64,000 nt of DNA. Source: Typha latifolia (taxonomy: Eukaryota > Streptophyta > Magnoliopsida > Poales > Typhaceae). Positions 50,368 to 60,326 of this stretch are shown here, one piece after another. Below the pieces are notes generated by a model that ran no database searches, had not been told where the DNA came from, and saw only the letters and a list, made by a program, of their open reading frames with translations. The translations under genes and the position numbers were made by a program. The stretch lies in assembly GCA_019914945.1 (NCBI GenBank), contig CM034099.1, positions 6,262,001-6,326,000 of the forward strand, written 5' to 3'. Numbering within the stretch: the stretch's first letter is position 1; each line of letters opens with the position of its first letter.

Positions 50368-51477
50368 GTGTGGATGTCTCCAAATTAGTGGCATGCATGC
50401 TGCACGTGTTGATCGGTTTTTAGATGTTGTTAGGTGAGAAAATTAATATGTAATAACTCTTTCTTGGTTAATTAGAATAATATGTCTTGATAGTTATCAC
50501 AAATATAGCGTAATTATGAAAACTTTATAAAACGTCACGCTAAAAAAAATTTAAATAAGAGCCCTAACTTTTGATTCAGACAAATATTGTAGTGTATTAT
50601 TGTAATTTTGTAAGGCGTTTTTTTAGATAATTGTCCATGAAAACTTTTATAATATCATAGATTAACATTACACTCTATAAAAATATCATAAGAAATATTC
50701 TTAACTAACAAACATATATAAATAATAAAATATCTATCTTTTTTATATTTATAATAAAAAAATTAATCATAAAATTTTCTCTTACTTAATTTTTTTTTAA
50801 TTTGAATTTATGATTTTCGGGAAAGTAATAAATAGCTTTTGAACTATTATAAATAATATATAGATATAAGGGCAAAAAATATTTATTTTAATTGTGATTA
50901 ACTTAATTTAACTAATAGAACAACAATTTAAAAAATAGATTATTATTTTTTAAAAATATCATAATTATCAGGGAATTATGTAAAATTCTAAGCAATGTCG
51001 ATATCATAGACTCATAATAGATACTCTGATATATTTCAGAACTGAAGGTAACTACTGTACAACTGTAGCTATAAGCGTCCTATCATTATCTTCCACGTCC
51101 CATCCCGCGTGCTATCCAGCTAAACACCGACCTCCACTATCGCGTCCTTTGCACCTCCGCCGCTATATAAGATTCCTCCTCAACCACTAGTAGCAAGGGC
51201 GTACTGCTCCAACTACTAATACACTTTTAACCTACTAGCGGGGGAATTTGCTTGTAAATAGGTGACGGAGGAACACCGTACCGCAAGCATCGGATTCACC
51301 GCCCCACTCGCAACTATTCAAACGAATTAATTGCCACCATTATTAATTCCCCCTTCGTCATTTCTCTATAACTATTACATCATAATTCTACATAGAATCG
51401 CAAAAAATTACTCAAAAAGAGTGAGAAAATTGCAAGGAAAAAAAAACATAGCGGAGAGAAGAATCCACAGAGAGAGA
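50368..51477. other. AT-rich spacer and plus-strand promoter-like site
   Basis: Very AT-rich from 50480 to 51020, then abruptly GC-richer. A plus-strand core-promoter-like GCTATATAAG sits at about 51163-51172. It points toward the 3' end of the minus-strand proline-rich gene. No plus-strand gene with a recognisable product follows, only a basic frame antisense to that gene. Confidence 0.5.
51163..51172 (+). promoter_or_regulatory. TATA box without an assigned gene
   Basis: GCTATATAAG within a GC-rich 51060-51200 context looks like a strong plant TATA box on the plus strand. A transcript from about 51195 would run antisense through the proline-rich protein gene. No coding product is apparent, so either an antisense RNA or a fortuitous match. 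Confidence 0.35.
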
Positions 51478-52038
51478 TCACAAGAGGAAGAGGAGGAAGA
51501 GGATGGCGATGGATGCGATGGGCTTGAGATTGATCGATCCGGAGTGGTACTCGGACGGCGGAGGAGGGCTGTAATAGTAAAATGGGAAGTAGGGCAAGAA
51601 CGGGTTCGGCGGCGGGGGGGCCGGGTAGTAGCCGCTTGGCGCCGCCGGAGACGCCGGAGACGGCGGCGGTGGTGGGGGAGTGTAGTACGATGAGCTCCCC
51701 CCTCCTCCGCTGTATGGAGGAGGCGGGGACGAGTAGCCGCTCTGCTGCGGCGGCGGCGGCGACCAGTAGTTGATGGTGTTCAGCGGCGGAGGGCACCCCG
51801 ATGTGGTCGCCGGCGGCGGAGGGGGTGCTGTGGCGGGGGGCTGGCACGGGTTGTCGCAGGAGGCGCACATTGTGCACGTGAGACCCTCCTTGATCACCGC
51901 CGCCGCGCTCGTGGTCGAGGGCGAGGAGGCGGCCACCAGGAGGAGGAGGAGGAGAAGGAAGGGCAGCAGCATGGGAGCCGGGGGAAACGGTGAGGGAAAT
52001 CGTTTCCTCATTTCGTTTCTCTCCTTTTGGCTTCTCAC
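51478..52038 (-). CDS. Proline-rich, probably GPI-anchored cell wall protein
   Basis: Extensin-like small wall protein, up to 186 residues, one exon. A strong signal peptide (MLLPFLLLLLLLVAASS) begins at the third Met (51972). The first two ATGs (52038, 52011) would add a basic extension, so the true start is uncertain. After the signal comes a Cys cluster, CTMCASCDNPC. Then a Pro/Tyr/Ser-rich domain has repeated SPPPP-type motifs and YY pairs, as in extensin/LRX tails, where Pro would be hydroxylated and Tyr cross-linked. The C-terminus is hydrophobic and follows small residues (HSGS then PIASIAILFLLFLL), the layout of a GPI-attachment signal. No LRRs are present, so it is not a true LRX protein. 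The gene is GC-rich. A G-box CACGTG lies about 310 bp upstream. Confidence 0.8.
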   Translation of the reverse strand: MRSQKERNEMRKRFPSPFPPAPMLLPFLLLLLLLVAASSPSTTSAAAVIKEGLTCTMCASCDNPCQPPATAPPPPPATTSGCPPPLNTINYWSPPPPQQSGYSSPPPPYSGGGGSSSYYTPPPPPPSPASPAAPSGYYPAPPPPNPFLPYFPFYYYSPPPPSEYHSGSINLKPIASIAILFLLFLL

Positions 52039-52786
52039 TACGGCACTACCGCGGAGAGAGAGAGAGAGGTGAGAGCGTAGAATAAGGCGAATGGCATCGG
52101 ATATAAGGATGGAAATCCCGATAAAATTTTTATCCCACTCACTTCTTTCTCCTTTTCTTTTTATTAGAATATATCTTTTGCGCTTTAAATCCTAGTTAAT
52201 TAATGACGCTTTAAACATAATAGTTAATGACGCTTTACTTCAAATCCGGGAGGACGAGAGAGTTCTGACGGTGACGTGGCCAAAGGAGGAGCGTTGACGT
52301 GAGGACGGAGCTCGCACGTCGTCAGATGGAACCGGGGCACCATCGACACGTGTAAATTTACGGTACGATCTCCTCACAATGTGCTGGTATACATAGCGCA
52401 CTTAATTTGGCGAGAAATTTATTTTTGCACAGAAAACTTTTGCTCCTCCGTTCATCACTATCAGGAATATTGTCCTTCAGTGAGAGAGTCTTCTAATTAA
52501 CATAAAAGGAAGGGATCAATTTGCAAATACGACATGGTATATTATACGTGTATATATATATATATATATATATAGCGGGTGGGTGGATCCATGCATGCAT
52601 GCATGTGAATGTGAAAGAATTGGATCTTACACTTTTTTGGAAGAGGATGGTAGTGGAAGAAGTGTGGGGACTGAGAGAATAGAGGCTTAGAGACGAAGCT
52701 AGAGATTGAGAGAGTTGAGTTGGAGATCCACTTAATGGCAAAGCAAAGATACAATCTATCTCTTCTCAGGCAGAGAGGGAATCTTT

Positions 52787-52866
<80 letters not shown>

Positions 52867-55056
52867 AGAGCCTTTAGCTACTGCTGCTTTTTAAGTCTTG
52901 GAGTTTAGATCCAGCCTGGGAAAGGATTGGTCACCATTGATGCACGGTCTGGTTAGAAAGCTTATAAGCCAAGTTTTCTCTTGCATGTACACCCTCAGAA
53001 CCCGAGGCTTTTGTGTGGACACCCTTGAATCCTTTATATATATATATATATATACACACACACCTCATGGTCTTGAGCATTTATCTTTCTTGTTAAATGG
53101 TTTATTTTCTAACTTATAATCATTTCAAAATTAACATGAATGTCATCCATGTTAAAAAAAAAACAATATGTACTTATCAAAGCAATAGAGAATTTTAATA
53201 TTTTTCATCCAAATATAGATAATTTTTATCAATATATATATGTGCCGCAGTGGACAGTAGAATTACATGAAAATCTTCTAAACTTATATAATCAAGTATC
53301 ACCTATATCTAAAGAAAAGAAAAGGTGACTCCTTGAACTATCTTTATGCACATTTGGGCTATAAAAAGAAGAGAGAGAGATATTACGAAGAGATTGACAG
53401 TAGGAAGAAAAGAAAAATTAAAAGTAATATCACGATAGAACTTGAGAGATTAGGTTATGATCGATGTGAGAATAAGGAGCGGGATAGAAGTTAAGAGAGA
53501 TTGCGAGTTTGAGAGCTTCAAACAAGGAGAAATACTTAAATAAGGATCAGAAAATATTAATTTTAGATAAACAGAAAGATAAATTCGACACAAATGTATG
53601 TTAATATTTATTTATTAGAGTTTGGAGGGTATCCCTAAAGTTTCTCGTCTTCTTTATTCCCTATGAGTGTATTATAATAGAGGAAAGTTGGCGGAGCCAT
53701 AACTCGATCGCATAAATATTACATAATGTGGTCCAGTATTGCAAATAAATGAAATGAAAAGTGAAAACAAACCGCAAAGTGTTTCTTTTATAAAACCACT
53801 TTCATCTTCACAATGAAAAAGAATTAACCACTTTTGCCCCGCTTTGTTTGCAGACAAATAAATGTCTGGTCCTTTACACCAGGGTCTCTTTCCACGCTTG
53901 AGTTAGACTACAAATTAATATTTAATTCAAATAATTAAATATTTGAACTCGTGATGTATAAGCGTGTGTTCCACTTCCACCTTGGGTGTGGATCTTTATT
54001 AAGTGGCATTTGGATATCCCAGCTCCTCATTTTCTTCTAATGGGTCGGCCCATTTAGATTTGATCCATTAGTCAACGTCTCCCACGGACTGGAACCGTAG
54101 AGCCGCTTCTTTTATCACATATTTGGGCATTCTTGCTAAGCCCAAAACTGAGCTCTGGGTACCATCACCCCTTCTTCGATTTCATTGTTCTATGATTTGG
54201 TTGGTTCCTTTAACTTTAACTTTAAGTGCACGACGGTTCGAAATTTGCCGAACGAGTAGTAGTATTCGGAGCAAAATTTGAGGTTTTGCGATGGGTGGAG
54301 CAGTTCTGGGTGAGGAATTTCGTCAAACATTTGGTGGGTATAGATCAGGGCATTACGCAACCTTGGTTTTCTGTTTGTGTTGTTGTCCTATGCTTGGTTT
54401 TGGTGGGAAAAGTACACATCAATAGCTACTCTATCCGAAGACCATTTTCTCATCTAAGTAACGTCGGCTTCTTCTTATATTGTTTTCTAGTTTCCCCACC
54501 ACTGTGATCCATGGTTAACTTTAGTCTTCTCGTCATTGCAGGAAACTCGCTCTTTAGCTCAAGGGTATCTGTTGAGAGATTTATCCATTTTAGCTGTTAT
54601 GCTCTAATTAGAGTGCAAAATTCTTATTATTTCCCTTTCTTATAGAACCATGGTTTCCATCTAGTAATTCGTATCCGCCGAAGTTATTTTCTCTATCTTA
54701 CTGCATTGATTTACTAAAATTGCATTTTATATACTTTGTCTTACACACTTGGTATAAATTCTGCAGAATCTTAATTTCTTCTCCATATTGTTTACTTTGT
54801 CAGAGATCTTTAATCGTCTTGACAAATTTTTACTCCAGAAATTAGAAAATGAACAATAACTTCTGAAAGGAGTTCACTTGTCTTCTACCACTTCAATGGT
54901 CGAATGAAGAATTTCTGGTTGTAGTTAACTTGGGGCTTATGGATGCATTTCAGGAATATAGATGGGCAAGAACATATGCTGCATGACAATCTTGATTCTT
55001 ATGCAAGACCGAGTTTATGAGGTGAAATTCTTGACAGCAAATTCATTCTGTTCATA
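52039..55056. other. Spacer with microsatellites; DPD1 upstream region
   Basis: Holds the proline-rich gene promoter (G-box CACGTG at 52347-52352; TTGACGTG near 52293). It also holds AT runs at 52549-52574 and 53035-53054 and a long (TC)n tract at 52789-52861. Several ORFs here are low-complexity. From about 54100 on, the sequence is probably 5' UTR or promoter of the exonuclease gene, possibly with a 5' UTR intron ending near 54950. No other gene is supported. Confidence 0.45.
52789..52861. repeat. (TC)n microsatellite
   Basis: About 36 uninterrupted TC units, the longest simple repeat in the window. Likely highly polymorphic in length. Confidence 0.97.
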
Positions 55057-58000
55057 ATGTCCTTAGCTTCTATCTGCTCGGGTAACTTTCATCAAATACG
55101 AAACAATGTGTGGAACAACTTCTGTGTCACATTGATAAGAAGATGTGATGTCAGACTTTTAACCACAAGAGCAGAAGGGAGGAAACAAGAATTACCAAGC
55201 ATTACTCTGGAGGGACATGATGGAACAGATGGATCATTGGCACATTTAAATTCAAACCAACTAGGGTTACACGAGTCCAAATCGAATATGTGTTACAATC
55301 TCCAGAAAGAGATATCTGGCAACACAGCCACACGGCAGCCTGTGACTATTCTTGTTTTTGATATTGAAACTACTGGATTTAGTCAGCAGAGTGAAAGAAT
55401 AATTGAGTTTGCTCTTCGTGATCTTACTGGGGGAAGGAATAGTATATTCCAGACTCTTATTAATCCTGAAAAAGATGTGCTGAATGCATATATTCATGGC
55501 ATAAAAAATTATATGGTCAACAAGCCTGATGTCCCAAGGTATGCTTCCCCTACAAAGTGAGCGTGTTCTGCTGTTCTTTTTTATCCTTAGCCTTCATAGT
55601 TGACCATATAAGATAAGAATACCATATATCATCTGTATTGTTTGGTAGCTTCTATCCCTCATTTGTCCGTCAATTAATTCAGATAAACTGAGTTGGACCT
55701 TTATAAATCGTGAAGCTTTTCACTTTTCTTTAAATGTTGAGAGTTTTAGGAGAATTGGATTTAATTGACATTATATTGGAGAAACTTAGACAACATTGCA
55801 AATGGAGAATATATCTGAATTAACCTCAGATTAGACATGAATAGAGTTGCTATATTTCCTGAACTTTACCTCATTCAATAATGGCAGGTTTAAGGATTTA
55901 GTTCCAATCCTACTACATTATGTACGAAGCCGCCAAACAGAGGGCAATCCAGTTCTGTGGGTTGCTCATAATGGGCGCCGGTTTGATGTACCTTTCATCG
56001 TCAAGGAATTCCAGCGTTGTTCAGCACAGATCCCTGCAGACTGGCTGTTTGTAGATACACTTCCCATTGCACGCCAGTTGCTGAATTCAGATGGTAGGTT
56101 GTCTCTTGATTCTTTTCCTTTCATTCAATCTTGAAATCGACATCTCTCTTGCTTGGTCATCTGTTTTTTTCTTAAAACCTTGCTTGGTCATCTTAATCTC
56201 ATGTGTGTATACTAATTCTAACAAAACACTTTAAAAATCCTTCTAATGCTATTATTGGGATAATCAAATCAAGAAAAGGTATGTCAATCCAATATGCTGT
56301 ACATAGTTTCAATGTTATTGTCTGGTGAGAAGCTTTAATTCAAGCACTTCTATTATATTGCCTTTATAAGAAGTCTGTGTTTATTGAAACGTGCCTGCTA
56401 CTCTAACCAATTGAATGTACCATCATCTGATTCATGTACTTTTCTTTCTGGAAAATAATAATTGCACATCTTATTTATGACCAATATTGTCCAATGTGAT
56501 TAAGTGCAAGTATCCTGGGCTGGATTTTGGAAAAACTTGTGCAATTTCTTTAATGATAACAATCTCACAATTTGAGCGCTTGTAAGGATAGCTCATGTTG
56601 CTCCTTTTATATTTTCTGTTTTTCCGTGGAACTTGTGCTTACAAAATCATCTCATTCTTCTGCCCTCTGGAATTTCAGAAATTTTAATGTGTTAGCAACA
56701 AAACATGAAACAAAGAGATCTTCAGCATGTAAATGCTGTGGTGGGGGTGGTTAGGCTGTATTAGGGCTGCCAATATAATCGAGCAGCTTGAGTTCAGCTC
56801 GAGGCAAGGCTTAGCTCAAAATTAAAAATCTGAGCCTAGACAAAAAAAATTAAGCTCGAAATTTATTTTGAGCGGAGCCTGATCACAAGCTGGCTCGATA
56901 ATACTCACATATATATAATACTAATTCATACTATGAATAATTTGTGACCTTTAGGTTAATTTCTATGGGTTATATCCATCACTAACTTGATCTAATCTTA
57001 TTTTTAATCAAACCTTATTTCATTTAAACTTTATTCAAGTATTATTTAATCCAAGTTTAATCCAACTGACTTGAATAAGGCTTGCATCAGGCTTGAATTG
57101 AGCTTATTTAAAGCTTGAACTGGGATTGTTTAAGGCTCAAGTTCAAATTAGGCTTGAATTAAGCTCAGTTGAAATAAGCTTGATGTTTAAAGTTCTAGCT
57201 CAGCTTGGGCTCGGCTAGAAATTTAGGAAGCAGAGCCTGAATTAAAATATAGGCTCAAAATAATAAGCCGAGCTTGAGTAGAGCCTAAGAGCTCGTTTAC
57301 ACCCCTGGGCTGGCATTCTTACTTAAGATCTTGTGTCTTTGATGGAGGCTGGCAACTAAGGAAGAAATTTGAGATTAGATTTTACTAGGAAAGTGCATCT
57401 ATCACATACTTTCATTTATTCAAATACCTTGATCAAACTCTAAGTTAACCTTTACTTTAATTGAGCCTTATCTTCTTAATTGCATGGTTCGCCGTATCGG
57501 CCGATCCCAATACGGATCGGTCGATCCAGATCGGGATTGGCGGAACCTAATCCCGATCCAGGCCCGATCCGAATCCTTTCTCTCTTTCACTCTTTCTTTT
57601 CACTCTCTTACTCTTCTTTTTTCTTTTTACTCTTTTTTTCCTCTCCTTACATATAATCATTGTTTCTCTTACAGAGAGATCTAGCTCCGGTGAACTCCGA
57701 CGAACTTCGGTGAACTCTGACAAACTCCGCTATATAATTTTTTAATTTCTCTCTCATTTTTTTTATTTCTTCCACTCTCTCCTTTTTTTTCTTCTTTTTC
57801 TTCTTCTTTACTGCATCATGGTTTTTTTTTTGTTTGATTTTCTTCCACTCATGCTCTTTCTAATCTCTTCTTTTTTCAATTTTTATTGTACTATAATTTT
57901 TCTTTTTTCTTTTCTTTTTTTTGGTAAGCTTTTTTCTAAATTTTTAGTAGTTTTCCTACATTTTTAAATAATACTTAAAATTTTATGTAATTAAAAAGTC

Positions 58001-58553
58001 AAATCTGATCTAGGCAACCGATACAGCTAATATGGCCGATCCGGCTGATACGTATCGTTTTTTCGGAAGGCCAATTCCGATCCCAACTTTTCGAACCTTA
58101 CTTAATTGTGCATTTATCAGGATCCTAAAGCTGAACCAACATTTGACAAATCAATTTGGCAAAGCGAGCTAGGGAGATAGTTTTATCTTAACCCTAAAAG
58201 CGAGTTGGAATTCTTCTTACACAAAAATATTCTTTTATGACTCGTGTAATTATGTTATATTTCTGTTTGATTGTAATATGGATTTGGAGCATTCTTTCAG
58301 TTAGGTCGTGGACCAACTTGAACTTCGGCATATGTTATTGTCTCTTGCAGGATCAAAGCTAGGGTCTGTATCACTGAAGTCCTTGAAAGAGCACTATGAC
58401 ATACCTTTGGAGGGTCCTGAGCACAGAGCAATGCAGGATGTCACAACCTTATGTTATGTGCTCCAGAGGATTACTTTTGACCTGAAACTGACGGTTGCAG
58501 AGCTTGTGGGAAGAGCCTTTCAAGCTTCTGAATTAATTAAGGTGGCTCCATGA
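55057..58553 (+). CDS. DPD1: DPD1-like organellar DEDDh 3'-5' exonuclease
   Basis: Mg-dependent exonuclease, 296 residues. Exons 55057-55538, 55888-56093, 58351-58553; GT-AG, in phase. The N-terminus (about 95 residues, Arg/Ser/Asn-rich, few acidic residues at first) is a probable organelle transit peptide. Exo I: FDIETTG with D102 and E104. Exo II: VAHNGRRFDVPF with D194. Exo III: EHRAMQDV with H254 and D259. All DEDDh catalytic residues are thus present. The C-terminal ITFDLKLTVAELVGRAFQAS matches the DPD1 family tail. Arabidopsis DPD1 degrades organelle DNA during pollen maturation and leaf senescence, helping phosphate recycling; the same role is inferred here. The 2.26-kb second intron holds two MITE-like elements in a row. 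Confidence 0.93.
56762..57307. mobile_element. MITE-like element with GAGCTC-rich body (copy 2)
   Basis: Lies in the second intron of the DPD1-like gene. The left end is TAGGGCTGCCAATATAATCGAGC; the right end, inverted, is CAGGGGTGTAAACGAGCTC. Subterminal sequence on both sides is repeated GAGCTTGA/AGGCTCAA. Flanks GGCTGTAT and GGCTGGCA share GGCTG in register, a possible decayed 8-bp duplication. The CAGGGGTGTAAAC end is typical of non-autonomous hAT elements. It resembles the element at 30844-31302. Confidence 0.5.
57475..58108. mobile_element. MITE-like element with intact 8-bp target duplication
   Basis: Element 57483-58100 (618 bp) is flanked by exact direct repeats CTTAATTG at 57475-57482 and 58101-58108. 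Left end CATGGTTCGCC, right end inverted TAAGGTTCGAAA; the ends share GGTTCG. GATCGG/CCGATC-rich subterminal blocks sit on both sides, around a pyrimidine-rich centre. No coding capacity. The 8-bp duplication fits the hAT superfamily; a 9-bp Mutator-type duplication with one mismatch is also possible. Confidence 0.65.
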
Positions 58554-60326
58554 CAAGCAAAGCTGCAGCTAGTAACTGTTGATCTTGAGAATGAAAATTT
58601 TCTAAATCATATATATATATATATATATTTGTGCACGTTTTTATTTTATTAAATTAAGTGTTCTCATATTTCTTCTTACTACTTTCTTTCATGTCAATTT
58701 TGGTCTTTCTTCCTCTTAAGAAGCCCTTTTGTTTCAGTAATATTACTTTCCCTTATGTCTTTCTCATGTCCATTGATATTATCATAAATTGTTGTATTAC
58801 AGCTCCATTCCTTTCAAAGCGATCTCTAATAAACTTAGGTAAATTTTAAATTAATTTTAATATTCATTATGGTGGAAAATTTCTTTCTGATAATTTTTTG
58901 GGGTACTTTCTCCGTTAAGTTGGATAGAAAAGTTAATGCTTTCATATTAGTTTAAATCACAGAGGGCAAAGTGATATAAATGAAAATTTAGAGTTTAACT
59001 CTTTTAAAACTTATTTACCCACCTCAAACTTAATACGAAAATAGATCAATGTTTTACCTAGCTAAAAGTAAAATGTATATCAGTGTTTTATATTTTAGAA
59101 AACACTAAACAGTTGAGTGAGAAAAAAATAAAAAAATAAAATAAAAAGTAAAATTTGGGTGCAATCGGTTGTAGAGAATGATTACATGATTCCAAATTAT
59201 AGGTCTTTTTTCATATCTTTACAATAGTATATTTTATAATTAAAATAGATAATTGAGCACAAAGTTAATGCTACAAATTTTTTATTATACTTTTACTTAT
59301 ATCTTTCTTGGTTTGATTAAGTTTCAATTAAAATTATTATATTTCTTTTATTTTTATATAAACAATATAATAGGTTAAAAATAAACAATTAGGTAGAAAG
59401 TTATGATCCGCAAAAAGTATTTTAGCGTCCATGTTAAATAGTGTAGTATTTTTAACAATAAATTATTTAATTATTTAGCGTTTTATATGTATCATCTTTT
59501 TTAAGTAAACTGTTAAATTTTTTAATATTTTTCTAATATAAAATTGATGATATGACTAACATTTTACTTGAAAAATTATTGATATTGATATGATGAGTGT
59601 TTTACTTTTGACTTGATAAATCATTTAACAGTTTAATATTTTATTTAGAATGAGTAAGATCGTTTTGGTATTAAGTTTAGGGTGTAATCTATTGCGGTAA
59701 ACATGTGTAGTTTGGTTAAAAACTCGGAATATTTAGAGGGTAATTCATACACGGGCAATTTGTAATTTATCCAATTAAAATGCCTAATTGAAACAAAATT
59801 AGCTTCTGTATTCTTCTTATACAGTGTTCTAACTAATGTCGCATACCGGACCAAAAGTCTTTTAAGCTTTAATAATAATAATAAAATAAATTATTTGAAA
59901 ATTGAGTTGCGACCTAACCGATGTGGGAAGACCAAGCGCGTTGGTGTGCGAGACCGGACAGCGGATTCGCCGAATGGCGCCCTCGTGGCGACAAACCCCC
60001 ACGTGCTACGGTCCAAAAAGTTTGACGCAAAGACCGCACGAAGGATACAGTCCGCGTCAGCATTTGGAATCCGCATGAGAGGTCATTACATCAAACAGGA
60101 CGACACAGCGAGTGAGAGGAGAACACGCCATGCTTCAAATACTTTGGTCCTCTTCTTTTTAGAGGTCTGTATCCAACCCTCCCTCTATGCCGAATGCGTT
60201 ACTTATTCTACTGTCGCCTTTCTCATTCCTCTCTCTCTCTCTCTCTCTCTCTCTCGATTAGGGTTCCATTTGAAGGGAGAATCGGATTGAAGCTCTGCAA
60301 TTGACGCGAATCCGATCGATCGATTC
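58554..60326. other. DPD1 3' flank and Di19 upstream region
   Basis: An (AT)n run at 58610-58629 follows the DPD1 stop. 58850-59890 is very AT-rich with no supported gene. From 59900 the sequence becomes GC-rich and probably carries the Di19 promoter and 5' UTR. A (TC)n stretch lies at about 60229-60254, some 75 bp before the Di19 start. Confidence 0.5.

Noticed and set aside
49951..50398. Minus-strand Pro/Arg-rich ORFs of 109 and 121 codons
   Set aside because: Antisense shadows of the GC-rich RING-H2 gene, which has an intact RING domain.
51331..51693. Arg-rich 120-codon plus-strand ORF
   Set aside because: Frame shadow antisense to the proline-rich gene: CCG/CCT codons read backwards give Arg and Gly. 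No domain or codon signal of its own.
59895..60290. 131-codon plus-strand ORF upstream of Di19
   Set aside because: Runs through the putative Di19 promoter and its (TC)n tract (LSLSLSLS), so more likely 5' UTR or promoter sequence.
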